A stretch of DNA of 33,443 nucleotides from Candidatus Altimarinota bacterium (GTDB lineage Bacteria; Patescibacteriota; Gracilibacteria; JAHISY01), in contig JAIPGZ010000010.1 of assembly GCA_021735425.1 (NCBI GenBank), positions 1-33,443 of the forward strand, given 5' to 3'. The notes under the pieces are model-generated. The model saw only the letters and a list, made by a program, of their open reading frames with translations. It searched no databases and was not told the origin of the DNA. Shown here piece after piece: positions 15,175 to 22,459 of the stretch. Position 1 is the stretch's first letter. Every line of letters begins with the position of its first letter. The position numbers and the translations under genes were made by a program.

Positions 15175-16389
15175 TTAAAGTAAATTCATCCCCGCAAAAA
15201 CAATCACCAACCCTCCAGAAAAAAATAATAATGAAGTACGTAGCGGGCTCCAACTTGTAAATTTTTCACGCAATAAAATTAATAATCGAACAAAAATAAA
15301 GACGCCTACAAGAAAAGGAATCATCGCGTTGCCTTTCAAGGTTTGCTCGGCCAAATCGGTAACTCTTGGAATATAAACATAAAGTGCCAAGGTGCCTATC
15401 GCGAAATAAACGAGAAAGACAGCCGCTAAGACGTCCACAATTTCCTCAAAGGCAATCCAAAATCTTTCAAAAATTGCTTTGCGCTGCATTACCGCCGAAT
15501 TTTTTTTATTAGCGATTGAAATCAAATCTATTTTCTTTGGTGGAAAAAGAAACAGTTTCGTTTCGTTCCAACCATCCTGCCGTGTTTTACCTTTTGGCGG
15601 AACGACAATTTCAGTCAATAAAAAATAAAACTTTCTAGATTTATCCGTAAGTTCAGGGAAAAAATTCTTAAACTTTTCCTTAAAAGCTTTTATTTTTTCT
15701 TGAAACTTTGATTTTTTTTCTTCCGCCCTACTTCCCCTTCCCTCGAGAATCTCAGTTTGAGGCGAAGATTCATCCTCTTTTTTTAACGAAAAATCGCCTT
15801 TTTTAATTTCCTCGGTATGTGGTTTGGCAGGATCAGCAACATCCACCGCCGTTTTTTTAGTGAGATCCTCCTCTCCCTCGTCAGAAAACTTTTTTAAATT
15901 CTCTAAACGCAATCGCTCTTCCCCATCTTCATCACTTTCTTTTGAGCCAATCTTTACAAGAGTTTTCAGACCACCAGAGAGAGTGCGTTTTTCCATTTCT
16001 TCCTTCTCTTCCTTTTCTTTTTGTTGCTTGTGGATAATTTTCTTTACGCCACTTTCTCGCGCCTGCATTTTTTCTTCTTCAGAGGCATCCGACCTACAGA
16101 TATAATTTATCCGTTTGAAATTAAACTCCCCAGCTAATCTATCAAAAACCTCGTCTTCGTTTTCTGCCAATATTTCTCCACTAAATTCTTCATCATTTTT
16201 TTGAATCACCAAAAATTCGAAAGCTCTGATATCTTCCCAAGCAGCAGGTTTCTCAGTTGTAATCGACAAAATTGCCATCCCTACTTTGTTCAATTTTTCA
16301 CGTGCCATTTTTTCATTTTCTGCCAAAACAATACCCTCAATCCTTTTTTTAGCAGAGTTCGAAACGGAGCTGTAATAAAATTTGGTCAC
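15175..16389 (-). CDS. Membrane protein with two GspF-N-like modules
   Basis: 404 aa, start GTG at 16389. Residues 1-45 (KFYYSSVSNSAKKRIEG, then AREKLNKVGMAILSI) match the pattern that opens type II secretion/type IV pilus GspF/PilC proteins. A second copy follows at about 56-100 (FEFLVIQKNDEEFSGEILAE); both share G-x-x-LAEN-E. A long charged, probably disordered region (100-270) follows. Then three hydrophobic helices lie at about 320-345, 355-375 and 385-402. The T2SSF core domain is absent, so it is not a normal PilC. It may be an accessory protein of a pilus system, but none is in this window. It has a strong promoter at 16425-16453. Confidence 0.8.
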   Translation of the reverse strand: MTKFYYSSVSNSAKKRIEGIVLAENEKMAREKLNKVGMAILSITTEKPAAWEDIRAFEFLVIQKNDEEFSGEILAENEDEVFDRLAGEFNFKRINYICRSDASEEEKMQARESGVKKIIHKQQKEKEEKEEMEKRTLSGGLKTLVKIGSKESDEDGEERLRLENLKKFSDEGEEDLTKKTAVDVADPAKPHTEEIKKGDFSLKKEDESSPQTEILEGRGSRAEEKKSKFQEKIKAFKEKFKNFFPELTDKSRKFYFLLTEIVVPPKGKTRQDGWNETKLFLFPPKKIDLISIANKKNSAVMQRKAIFERFWIAFEEIVDVLAAVFLVYFAIGTLALYVYIPRVTDLAEQTLKGNAMIPFLVGVFIFVRLLILLREKFTSWSPLRTSLLFFSGGLVIVFAGMNLL

Positions 16390-16424
16390 TTCTTGATTTG
16401 AATTTTTAGTTTTTACTTTGACTT

Positions 16425-16453
16425 ATTTTAACACATTACAACTTTATTTTCAA
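16425..16453 (-). promoter_or_regulatory. Promoter of the GspF-N-like gene
   Basis: TTGAAA (16453-16448), a 17-base spacer and TAAAAT (16430-16425) on the minus strand. It overlaps the last codons of the HEPN-like gene upstream. Confidence 0.75.
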
Positions 16454-16834
16454 GTCTAAAAGTGCTTTTCGGAAGTTCTCTAGTGCCAATCGAAATTCAA
16501 ATTCGGAGGGTCGATAATTAATTTCATGAGCCAATTTATTGCGCATTTTGTGAGCCACCCAAACCCCATTTTTGTCGGTGAAAAGCCGTTCCGCCTTTTT
16601 TAGTTTTTCTCCAAGGGAGCCAGAATAACCGTACTTTTCAAGCACGAAATCGAGTAATTTATCTGCCTCAATAATGTCGCTTTTTAGATTTTTGCCGAGT
16701 CCAATCATCCGCCACTGATTGCGAACAAAAGATTCCTCGCTCTCTGAAATTTTCTTTTGACGACGAGAAATCGCGACACCGAAAAAAATGGCGGCGGAGA
16801 AAGCGATGGCGGCAATCAAAAAAATTGGATTCAT
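16436..16834 (-). CDS. Membrane-anchored protein with HEPN-like motif
   Basis: 132 aa. One N-terminal membrane helix (about 4-22) is followed by a helical domain. Near residues 97-104 it has MRNKLAHE; R-x4-H resembles the catalytic motif of HEPN ribonucleases, and the phrase 'RNKLAHE' is common in HEPN/DUF-type helical proteins. Whether it is active is unknown. Its ATG overlaps the purD stop by four bases, so it is translationally coupled to purD. No nucleotidyltransferase partner is present, which argues against a classical HEPN-MNT toxin-antitoxin pair. Confidence 0.8.
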   Translation of the reverse strand: MNPIFLIAAIAFSAAIFFGVAISRRQKKISESEESFVRNQWRMIGLGKNLKSDIIEADKLLDFVLEKYGYSGSLGEKLKKAERLFTDKNGVWVAHKMRNKLAHEINYRPSEFEFRLALENFRKALLDLKIKL

Positions 16835-18162
16835 TCTCCACGAAGATTTTTGAGATGGCTAATTCTTTTTTCAACCAAAGATGGTGTCCCGATATCACGC
16901 CGATGAAAAAGTCGCCCCTCAATTTTTTGCATCCCCGCTTCGGAAATTTGCTCGGCAGCCGTCAGGCTCTCAGCAATTCCGACGACGGCAATCGCCCGGC
17001 TCGTTCCGGTCAAAACCTGACCCTCTGAATCTACGTCCACCGCCGCGTAAAAAATCTGACAACCAGCTGGCAGTCCGAGAATCTTGATCGGAGAACCAGC
17101 AACTGGATTATTAGGATAACCTTCCGGAACGGCATATTTCACGACCGTCGCCATTTTTTCAAATTCGAGCGGTAGCGAGACCAATTCTCCCGCGACGACT
17201 TTTTGACAGACGGCGACGAAATCAGTTTTGAGAATCGGAAAAACATTGAGAGCCTCTGGGTCGCCGAAACGGGCGTTGTATTCAATCAGTCGAACGCCAT
17301 TTTTCGTCACGATAAATCCGCCGTACATCACTCCGCGAAAAGTCTCGCCAGTCTCTTTTTGCAGCGCGACAAGAACTTGTTCGGTAATCTCCCGCGCCGC
17401 GGTTAAATCTTCTGGTTGTAAAAATGGGAGCGAATTTTTTTCGTCGGAATAACTCCCCATCCCTCCGGTGTTTGGACCCTTGTCGTCTTCGAAAGCCCTT
17501 TTGTGATCCTGCGAAACCGGCAACGCCACCAAAGTTTTGCCGTCGGTAAGAAACATTGCGGAAAATTCCTCGCCGACTAATTTTTCTTCAACGACGACTC
17601 GTCCGTCCTCGTTCAAACAACTCATCGCAAAATGCAGCCCGTCGTCAATCCCGGAAAGATGATCACCGACAACTTTGACTCCTTTGCCGCTTTTTAGACC
17701 ATCCGCCTTGACGACAAACTCGCCATTTAAACTTTTCATAAAGTCACGCATCGCTTTTTCCGTCTCTGAACCAGGAACAAAAACGGCAAAGTCGGGATTA
17801 CCGGGGATGCCATAATCTTGGAGTAATTTGCGGGTGAAACCTTTTGAACTTTCGAGTCGAGCGGAAGATTTTTTGGGCGCGACACAACCAACGCCCAATT
17901 CTTCGAGCAAATCTGCCGCCCCCGCGGCAATCGGCGCCTCCGGTCCGACGACGGCGAGCTCCGGTTTTTCGCGTTCGACGAGTTCTCGCAGCTTCACCAA
18001 ATCGGAAAGACTGTCGACTTTTTCATAAACTGTCGCAATCTTTTGCAAACCCGGATTGATTTTGTCAGCAAAAACTACGAGCTCCGGTTTTTGCGGCGAG
18101 CGAACAATCGCCTCACCGAGAGCATGCTCGCGCGCGCCATTTCCAATCAGGAGAAATTTCAT
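16831..18162 (-). CDS. purD: Phosphoribosylamine-glycine ligase
   Basis: ATP-dependent joining of glycine to phosphoribosylamine, the second step of purine synthesis. The start is put at the ATG at 18162, giving MKFLLIGNGAREHALGEAI, the conserved N-terminus; 443 aa is close to the usual 420-430. ATP-grasp features are visible: GPEAPIAAGAADLLEELG, SKGFTRKLL, the lid VKADGLKSGKGV and KGPNTGGMGSYS, and the metal-binding ARFGDPEALNVF. It is the only purine gene in the window. The next gene overlaps by four bases. An extended -10 (TGC TAAAAT) lies about 27 bases upstream, divergent from the tRNA-Leu promoter. Confidence 0.96.
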   Translation of the reverse strand: MKFLLIGNGAREHALGEAIVRSPQKPELVVFADKINPGLQKIATVYEKVDSLSDLVKLRELVEREKPELAVVGPEAPIAAGAADLLEELGVGCVAPKKSSARLESSKGFTRKLLQDYGIPGNPDFAVFVPGSETEKAMRDFMKSLNGEFVVKADGLKSGKGVKVVGDHLSGIDDGLHFAMSCLNEDGRVVVEEKLVGEEFSAMFLTDGKTLVALPVSQDHKRAFEDDKGPNTGGMGSYSDEKNSLPFLQPEDLTAAREITEQVLVALQKETGETFRGVMYGGFIVTKNGVRLIEYNARFGDPEALNVFPILKTDFVAVCQKVVAGELVSLPLEFEKMATVVKYAVPEGYPNNPVAGSPIKILGLPAGCQIFYAAVDVDSEGQVLTGTSRAIAVVGIAESLTAAEQISEAGMQKIEGRLFHRRDIGTPSLVEKRISHLKNLRGE

Positions 18163-18188
18163 TTTAGGGAAATTAAAAGAGTAAAGGG

Positions 18189-18197
18189 ATTTTAGCA
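18189..18197 (-). promoter_or_regulatory. Extended -10 of purD
   Basis: TGC TAAAAT on the minus strand, part of a TTTTGCTAAAAT word that also occurs ahead of tRNA-Leu on the plus strand. No good -35 is seen; TGn may compensate. Confidence 0.5.
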
Positions 18198-18253
18198 AAA
18201 AACTGGTTGTTCCCTGAAATTTTGGAAGAAAAAGCCACCCCTGCTTTTAATTT

Positions 18254-18262
18254 TGCTAAAAT
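18254..18262 (+). promoter_or_regulatory. Extended -10 of tRNA-Leu
   Basis: TGC TAAAAT ending nine bases before the tRNA-Leu 5' end at 18272, the right spacing for transcription starting just ahead of the mature tRNA. Confidence 0.55.
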
Positions 18263-18271
18263 CGCGTCGCT

Positions 18272-18358
18272 GCCCGGGTGGCGAAATTGGTAGACGCGCA
18301 CGCTTCAGGAGCGTGTGGAGGCAACTCCATGGAGGTTCAAGTCCTCTCCCGGGCACCA
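18272..18358 (+). tRNA. tRNA-Leu(CAG)
   Basis: A class II tRNA of 87 bases with CCA encoded. Acceptor GCCCGGG pairs with CCCGGGC. The anticodon stem CACGC/GCGTG holds loop TTCAGGA, so the anticodon is CAG at 18306-18308, reading CUG. A long variable arm (TGGAGGCAACTCCA) and a T-loop with GTTCAAGTC fit tRNA-Leu. Just after it, 18358-18386 can fold into a small hairpin (CCGA/TCGG inside AGCC/GGCT). Confidence 0.95.
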
Positions 18359-18406
18359 GCCTTCGCCCTCCGAGCTTCGGCTGGCTTCGCCACTTAATTT
18401 CACAAA

Positions 18407-18814
18407 ATGAATTTCTCCGCGAACGCACCGAGCTGGTACGCCACCCTTGCGAAACCGAGTTTCGCTCCACCACCGGAAATTTTTGGGATAGCTTGGGAAA
18501 TTTTGTATCCGATAATTTTCATCACTTTCGGAATCGTCTTTTGGCTTGCCGCGAAGAAAAAAGTTCCGCGAAATGTCGCCCTCCCCTTCGCGGCAAATCT
18601 CATTTTTAATTTTGCTTTCTCACCAATCGCGTTCGGATTACAAAATAATCTGCTCGCAAGCCTCGATATAATTCTGGTTTTGGCGACCTTAATTTGGGCG
18701 ATGGTGGCAATTTGGAAATATTCGAAAATTCTAGCGACAGTCCAAATTCCCTATTTTTTATGGGTTTCTTTCGCGACGATTCTACAAATTTTGATTACGG
18801 TTTTAAATTTCTGA
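18407..18814 (+). CDS. tspO: TspO/MBR-family protein
   Basis: 135 aa, about five membrane helices. The TspO signature is clear at the start: SWYATLAKPSFAPPPEIF, then GIAWEILYPIIF, and PYFLWVSFATILQ near the C-terminus. TspO proteins bind tetrapyrroles or tryptophan-derived ligands in the membrane and affect stress responses. It is slightly shorter than the usual 150-160 aa and its middle NFAFSPIAFG replaces the Trp-rich N-x-x-W-S version. Its 3' end overlaps the convergent RluD gene by 20 bases. It follows tRNA-Leu by 48 bases, so it may be read through from that promoter. Confidence 0.9.
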   Translation: MNFSANAPSWYATLAKPSFAPPPEIFGIAWEILYPIIFITFGIVFWLAAKKKVPRNVALPFAANLIFNFAFSPIAFGLQNNLLASLDIILVLATLIWAMVAIWKYSKILATVQIPYFLWVSFATILQILITVLNF

Positions 18815-19697
18815 GAACTTTTTCCAAATCATCCGGTAGCGGTGCCGAAAATTTAACCAACTTACCAGTCTTGGGGTGATGAAATTTTAATTTCCAGGCG
18901 TGGAGGAAAAGCCGCGGCGCGCTGATCGGTGAATTTTTGAAACCGTAAGTCGAATCGCCGACGACCGGATGCCCGAGAGAACTGAGATGAACCCGAATTT
19001 GGTGAGTCCTGCCGGTCAAAATTTTGACCTCCAGTAAGCTGGCACCGGGAAATTCCTCGATAACCTGAAACTCGGTAATCGCCTCCCGTGAATTCGAAGC
19101 GATGGAAATTCGGCGGCGTAAATGATTTTTGGAATCGCGCCCAATCGGCGCCTCAATTCGACCAGTCGGATTTTGCATTTTGCCGACGACCAAGGCGAGG
19201 TAAGTTTTGGAAACTTGACGGTCCGCGAACTGTTGGGAAATGTTTTTTTTGGCGAGCTCGGTCTTCGCCACGACGAGGCAACCGGAAGTTTCACGGTCAA
19301 GGCGATGAACTAGACCAGCGCGATTTTGCTCCCCTGGCAGATTTTTGAATTTTGATAACAAAGCGTTGACTAAAGTCCCGACAACATGCCCGCCATGATC
19401 AGTCGGATGACAGACCATCCCACTCGGTTTCACGATGACGAGAATTTCGGAATCTTCAAAAAGAATTTCGAGTGAAATTTTTTCGGGCAGGATTTTTAAA
19501 CTTTTAAGTGGAGGAATTTTGACTTCAATTAAATCTCCCGCCGCGATTTTTTGAGCCGGTTTCGCCAATTTGGAGTTAACTAGCAGCTGACTTTTCGCCA
19601 AAAAAGAGCGCGAGAATTGGGGCAACTCTGTAGCCAAAAACTTGTCGAGCCGTGTCGAAACTTCATCCTCACCGAGCTTGAAATGAAAATAAGCCAT
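18795..19697 (-). CDS. rluD: RluD-family 23S rRNA pseudouridine synthase
   Basis: 300 aa. An S4 RNA-binding domain at about 14-62 (TRLDKFLATELPQFSRSFLA) precedes the RluA/RluD catalytic domain. The active-site segment GLVHRLDRETSGCLVVAK places the catalytic Asp at 134. The substrate-binding RTHQIRVHLSSLGHPVVGD is intact near 228-246. The S4 domain and length fit RluD, which modifies 23S rRNA helix 69, though RluC or another RluA relative cannot be excluded. The start ATG at 19697 has an extended -10 (GCTAAAAT) 13 bases upstream, divergent from the 19756 gene. Confidence 0.92.
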   Translation of the reverse strand: MAYFHFKLGEDEVSTRLDKFLATELPQFSRSFLAKSQLLVNSKLAKPAQKIAAGDLIEVKIPPLKSLKILPEKISLEILFEDSEILVIVKPSGMVCHPTDHGGHVVGTLVNALLSKFKNLPGEQNRAGLVHRLDRETSGCLVVAKTELAKKNISQQFADRQVSKTYLALVVGKMQNPTGRIEAPIGRDSKNHLRRRISIASNSREAITEFQVIEEFPGASLLEVKILTGRTHQIRVHLSSLGHPVVGDSTYGFKNSPISAPRLFLHAWKLKFHHPKTGKLVKFSAPLPDDLEKVLRNLKP

Positions 19698-19702
19698 AAA
19701 AT

Positions 19703-19730
19703 TTGCCAGAATTTTAGCTTTATTATAAAA
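19703..19730 (+). promoter_or_regulatory. Promoter of the hypothetical gene at 19756
   Basis: TTGCCA (19703-19708), 16 bases, TATAAA (19725-19730), 25 bases before the TTG start. It interleaves with the divergent rluD -10 at 19711-19716. Confidence 0.5.
19711..19718 (-). promoter_or_regulatory. -10 element of rluD
   Basis: GCTAAAAT on the minus strand, 13 bases before the rluD ATG; leaderless or nearly so. It shares a short interval with the divergent promoter. Confidence 0.45.
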
Positions 19731-19755
19731 TCAATCCTAATTTTAATTTTTCATT

Positions 19756-20478
19756 TTGGATAAATACCAGGCAGGATTGAAAGAAATTGAAACAAAAAAC
19801 AAAGCTTTTTTGGAAAGCTTGATAGAAATTTCTCAAGCAATAAGAGCGTTGCTCGAAAGCTGCATGACTTTGGACAACGATTTGGGAAGATACCAGTTTG
19901 AAAGTTTTGCTAAAGAATTGCTCCAAGTTTTGGAGTGGAATGAAAATTGGAAAAACTTGGAAATAGATTTTGAAGAAATTCTCGAAATAATTCGTAAAAT
20001 TTATCTTAGAGTCAGATGCGGCAGAGATTTAGAAAAAATTAGACCAAAAATAATTCAATCGCTTAATGCATTGAGGTTTAATTTTTTGCAAAAATTTATC
20101 CCAAAAGTAGGCGAACTCCAAGATGATGATATTTGGAAAATATCAGGATGTTTTTGCGATCTGGAAAATGCGGAATTAAGAGCGAAAATCGTAAAAAATA
20201 ATATTGAAAATGCTTTAAAAATTATCGAAGTTTCCAAAAAATTTAATCCTCGTGCCGCGAGATGCTGGATTGATCATCTCGAAAATGAAGAATCGCGCGA
20301 AAAACTTCACGACGAATTAGATCAACTTTGCGTCGAATCGGCATTTCGCGCAAAGCAAGATGACAGTTCTGAAATGTATTTTTATTGCAAAGCGATTCAA
20401 AATAAAAATTTGCGAGAAAAAACTAGCAAGCAACTCCCGCCCGAATATATTTCGGAAAAAGAATTTTTAAAACGATGA
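19756..20478 (+). CDS. Hypothetical helical protein
   Basis: 240 aa from a TTG at 19756; no better in-frame ATG is near the start of the open frame. Almost entirely helical and AT-rich in its coding, with no membrane helix. The middle contains LRAKIVKNNIENALKIIEVS, a helical-repeat-like pattern reminiscent of TPR/HEAT solenoids, but no clear repeat is readable by eye. It is divergent from rluD and convergent with the zinc-ribbon gene 17 bases away. No function can be assigned. Confidence 0.75.
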   Translation: MDKYQAGLKEIETKNKAFLESLIEISQAIRALLESCMTLDNDLGRYQFESFAKELLQVLEWNENWKNLEIDFEEILEIIRKIYLRVRCGRDLEKIRPKIIQSLNALRFNFLQKFIPKVGELQDDDIWKISGCFCDLENAELRAKIVKNNIENALKIIEVSKKFNPRAARCWIDHLENEESREKLHDELDQLCVESAFRAKQDDSSEMYFYCKAIQNKNLREKTSKQLPPEYISEKEFLKR

Positions 20479-20495
20479 TTTTAATAAAAATCTTT

Positions 20496-20711
20496 TTATC
20501 CCTTAATCCGGTAATGATTGCGAATCGATTCCTCCGTCCCAAAAGCAATCTCATCCTTCCCGCATTTCGCGCAACGGAAAGTAAACTTTTTACGAGTCTG
20601 CTTTGCGTCAACCAACTCTCCGCATTTTTTGCAGAAAAATACGAGCTTGGCAGAAGGAACATCTTCCTCATTTTTCGGAACCGGCTGAATCTGTCTGGAA
20701 TCTGAATTCAT
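20496..20711 (-). CDS. Small zinc-ribbon protein
   Basis: 71 aa with one treble-clef/zinc-ribbon site: C27 and C30 in FFCKKCGE, C47 and C50 in FRCAKCGKDE. A short disordered N-terminus and a basic C-terminus (IRNHYRIKG) flank it. Such small ribbons usually bind nucleic acid or proteins. It follows the membrane gene at 20759 by a 47-base repeat-like gap on the same strand, so they may be co-transcribed. Confidence 0.8.
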   Translation of the reverse strand: MNSDSRQIQPVPKNEEDVPSAKLVFFCKKCGELVDAKQTRKKFTFRCAKCGKDEIAFGTEESIRNHYRIKG

Positions 20712-20758
20712 TTGAAAATTTAAAAAACTGCAAACTGTGAACTAAAAACTGTCGACTC
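20712..20758. repeat. Short CAGTTT-type repeat
   Basis: Read on the minus strand it has CAGTTTTTAGTTCACAGTTT followed by GCAGTTTTTT. The last 16 bases match the ispE insertion tract, so both belong to the same repeat family. Confidence 0.5.
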
Positions 20759-21328
20759 TTAAATATCGAGCTGCATCCTCGAATCTTCTTTTTCTTTTTC
20801 GGAATCCTCGCGAAGATTGAGATGATTCGGCGAATGTCGCCGTGGCAAATGAGCGAGCGGCTGCGTCGAGGAATGGCGTTCCGACGACTCTTCATTTTTG
20901 AGGAGATAGCCACCGAAAAAAACCAAAACGCTACCAATCAACGCAAGATGAATCCCAAGTCGCAAATCATAATTCGCAGCACGGGTCAAAGAAGTGGCGT
21001 GCATAATTGTCAAAACAAATAATAAAAGGGATGCTTCCCCGCCAAAAAAAACCAACATCCCGCCCTCTTTCCAACCGCTACGCGGTAGGTGAATCCCCAA
21101 TAACGGCAGTCCAATAATCGCAACTGCAGCAAACATAAACACAAAAGTAATAATCCCGACAATCATATTTTGATCTTGAAATCCGGTAAAAGAATGCGAA
21201 GTACCGAGTACCGCCGTCCCAACGGTATGCCACGGAGCGAATGTCGCGAAAAGTGCCAACAAACTACCCACAAGGGCAAACTGCCTTGCGCGAGACAAAC
21301 TTTTGACAGAATGGAGAACTCTTTTCAT
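20759..21328 (-). CDS. Four-helix membrane protein
   Basis: 189 aa from the ATG at 21328; the longer reading starts at a TTG and adds 12 weak residues. Four hydrophobic helices are visible (for example ALVGSLLALFATFAPWHTVG, IVGIITFVFMFAAVAIIGL, GEASLLLFVLTIMHA and LALIGSVLVFFGGYLL). The last 40 residues are hydrophilic and His/Arg/Glu-rich. The pattern resembles small DUF-type integral membrane proteins; no transporter signature is recognised. The -10 upstream is AT-rich and not decisive. Confidence 0.8.
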   Translation of the reverse strand: MKRVLHSVKSLSRARQFALVGSLLALFATFAPWHTVGTAVLGTSHSFTGFQDQNMIVGIITFVFMFAAVAIIGLPLLGIHLPRSGWKEGGMLVFFGGEASLLLFVLTIMHATSLTRAANYDLRLGIHLALIGSVLVFFGGYLLKNEESSERHSSTQPLAHLPRRHSPNHLNLREDSEKEKEDSRMQLDI

Positions 21329-21416
21329 CGGAAGAAGATTAAAGCTTATCGTCTTTATTTTCAAATCACTAAATAAGCTTTTGCGGAATCTTTTATTTTG
21401 AATTTGCTTTTTAAGC

Positions 21417-21422
21417 TAAAAT
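21417..21422 (+). promoter_or_regulatory. -10 element of corA
   Basis: GC TAAAAT (21415-21422), 18 bases before the corA ATG; the -35 is not clear. Confidence 0.4.
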
Positions 21423-21440
21423 TTTCCAAACTTTCTTCCA

Positions 21441-22361
21441 ATGCACTCTCACAAAAAAGCAATTTCGCACAAAGGTTTGAAATGGTATGATTTCGCGAAT
21501 CCAGATAAAACGACTTTGGAGTTTTTATCTAAGAATTTTAAATTTCATCCGCTTGATTTAGAGGATTGTTTGACAGAAATTCAGCGACCAAAAATCGATG
21601 AATACCCCAATTATCTTTTTATTGTTTTGCATTTTCCGATTTGGAATCAGCGGACTGGTCGAATCTCCACAGAAGAAGTCGACATTTTTATCGGTTCAAG
21701 TTTCGTCGTGACGCTCCACAAAGATTTGCTTCCGCCGTTGGAAAAAATCCGAGAGGAATGTAGTAAAAAACCTGGCTGCAAAAAATATTTAGAACAAGGT
21801 AGCGGTTATTTTTTATATCAATTGACGAGTAAGCTTTTCGATTATTGTTTTCCAATTTTGGACAAAATGTGGAAGCATGCAACAAAGCTCGAGAGTGATG
21901 TATTCGACGAAGAAGGTGTTCGAGATTTATTGAAAGACATTATGTTGTTGAAAAAAAATATCATCACTTTCCGCCGGATTATCCAGCCGGAACGACCGGT
22001 TATTTCCGCCTTGGAGCATAAGAATAAAAAATTCCTCCCCGAAACTTTGGAGGTTTATTTCGACGATGTGGTGGATAAAATCGAGAAACAGTGGAGCTCG
22101 CTTGATTCACTGAAAGAAGTAGCCGACACCCTGCAAGATGCGAACGAAAGTTTGATCTCCCACCGCAGCGGTGAAACGATTAAAGTTTTGACGATTTTCA
22201 GCGTGATAATGCTGCCGTTGACACTAATTTCGGGCATCTTTGGGATGAACGTAGGACTACCCTATCAAGAAAATGAAGTCGCCTTCCTCGGCATCGCCGG
22301 AGTAATGCTGACAACCGTAATTGCAATGATTTTTTATTTCAAGTGGAAAAAATGGTGGTAA
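21441..22361 (+). CDS. corA: CorA-type Mg2+ channel/transporter
   Basis: 306 aa. A large cytoplasmic N-terminal domain (to about 245) is followed by two C-terminal membrane helices. The signature GMN is at 268-270 in GIFGMNVGLPYQ, at the end of the first helix, and a basic WKKWW tail ends the protein. These are the defining features of CorA/MIT-family magnesium (and Co2+/Ni2+) channels, which work as pentamers. Length matches the family. It is monocistronic, followed by a 98-base gap with the promoter of the next gene. Confidence 0.95.
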   Translation: MHSHKKAISHKGLKWYDFANPDKTTLEFLSKNFKFHPLDLEDCLTEIQRPKIDEYPNYLFIVLHFPIWNQRTGRISTEEVDIFIGSSFVVTLHKDLLPPLEKIREECSKKPGCKKYLEQGSGYFLYQLTSKLFDYCFPILDKMWKHATKLESDVFDEEGVRDLLKDIMLLKKNIITFRRIIQPERPVISALEHKNKKFLPETLEVYFDDVVDKIEKQWSSLDSLKEVADTLQDANESLISHRSGETIKVLTIFSVIMLPLTLISGIFGMNVGLPYQENEVAFLGIAGVMLTTVIAMIFYFKWKKWW

Positions 22362-22409
22362 AAATCTGGTTTCTGTAAAGTTATTTTGAATAATCCCTCT
22401 TTCCTCTGT

Positions 22410-22438
22410 TTGCTTTTTTAGGCCTTTTTTGCTAAAAT
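22410..22438 (+). promoter_or_regulatory. Promoter of the TraD-like gene
   Basis: TTGCTT (22410-22415), 17 bases, TAAAAT (22433-22438) preceded by TGC. Almost the same arrangement as 5740-5768. Confidence 0.65.
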
Positions 22439-22459
22439 AATAAGATTTAAAAGCCATAA

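Noticed and set aside
16436-16834. HEPN toxin of a toxin-antitoxin pair
   Set aside because: No nucleotidyltransferase or other antitoxin gene is adjacent, and the protein is membrane-anchored and coupled to purD.
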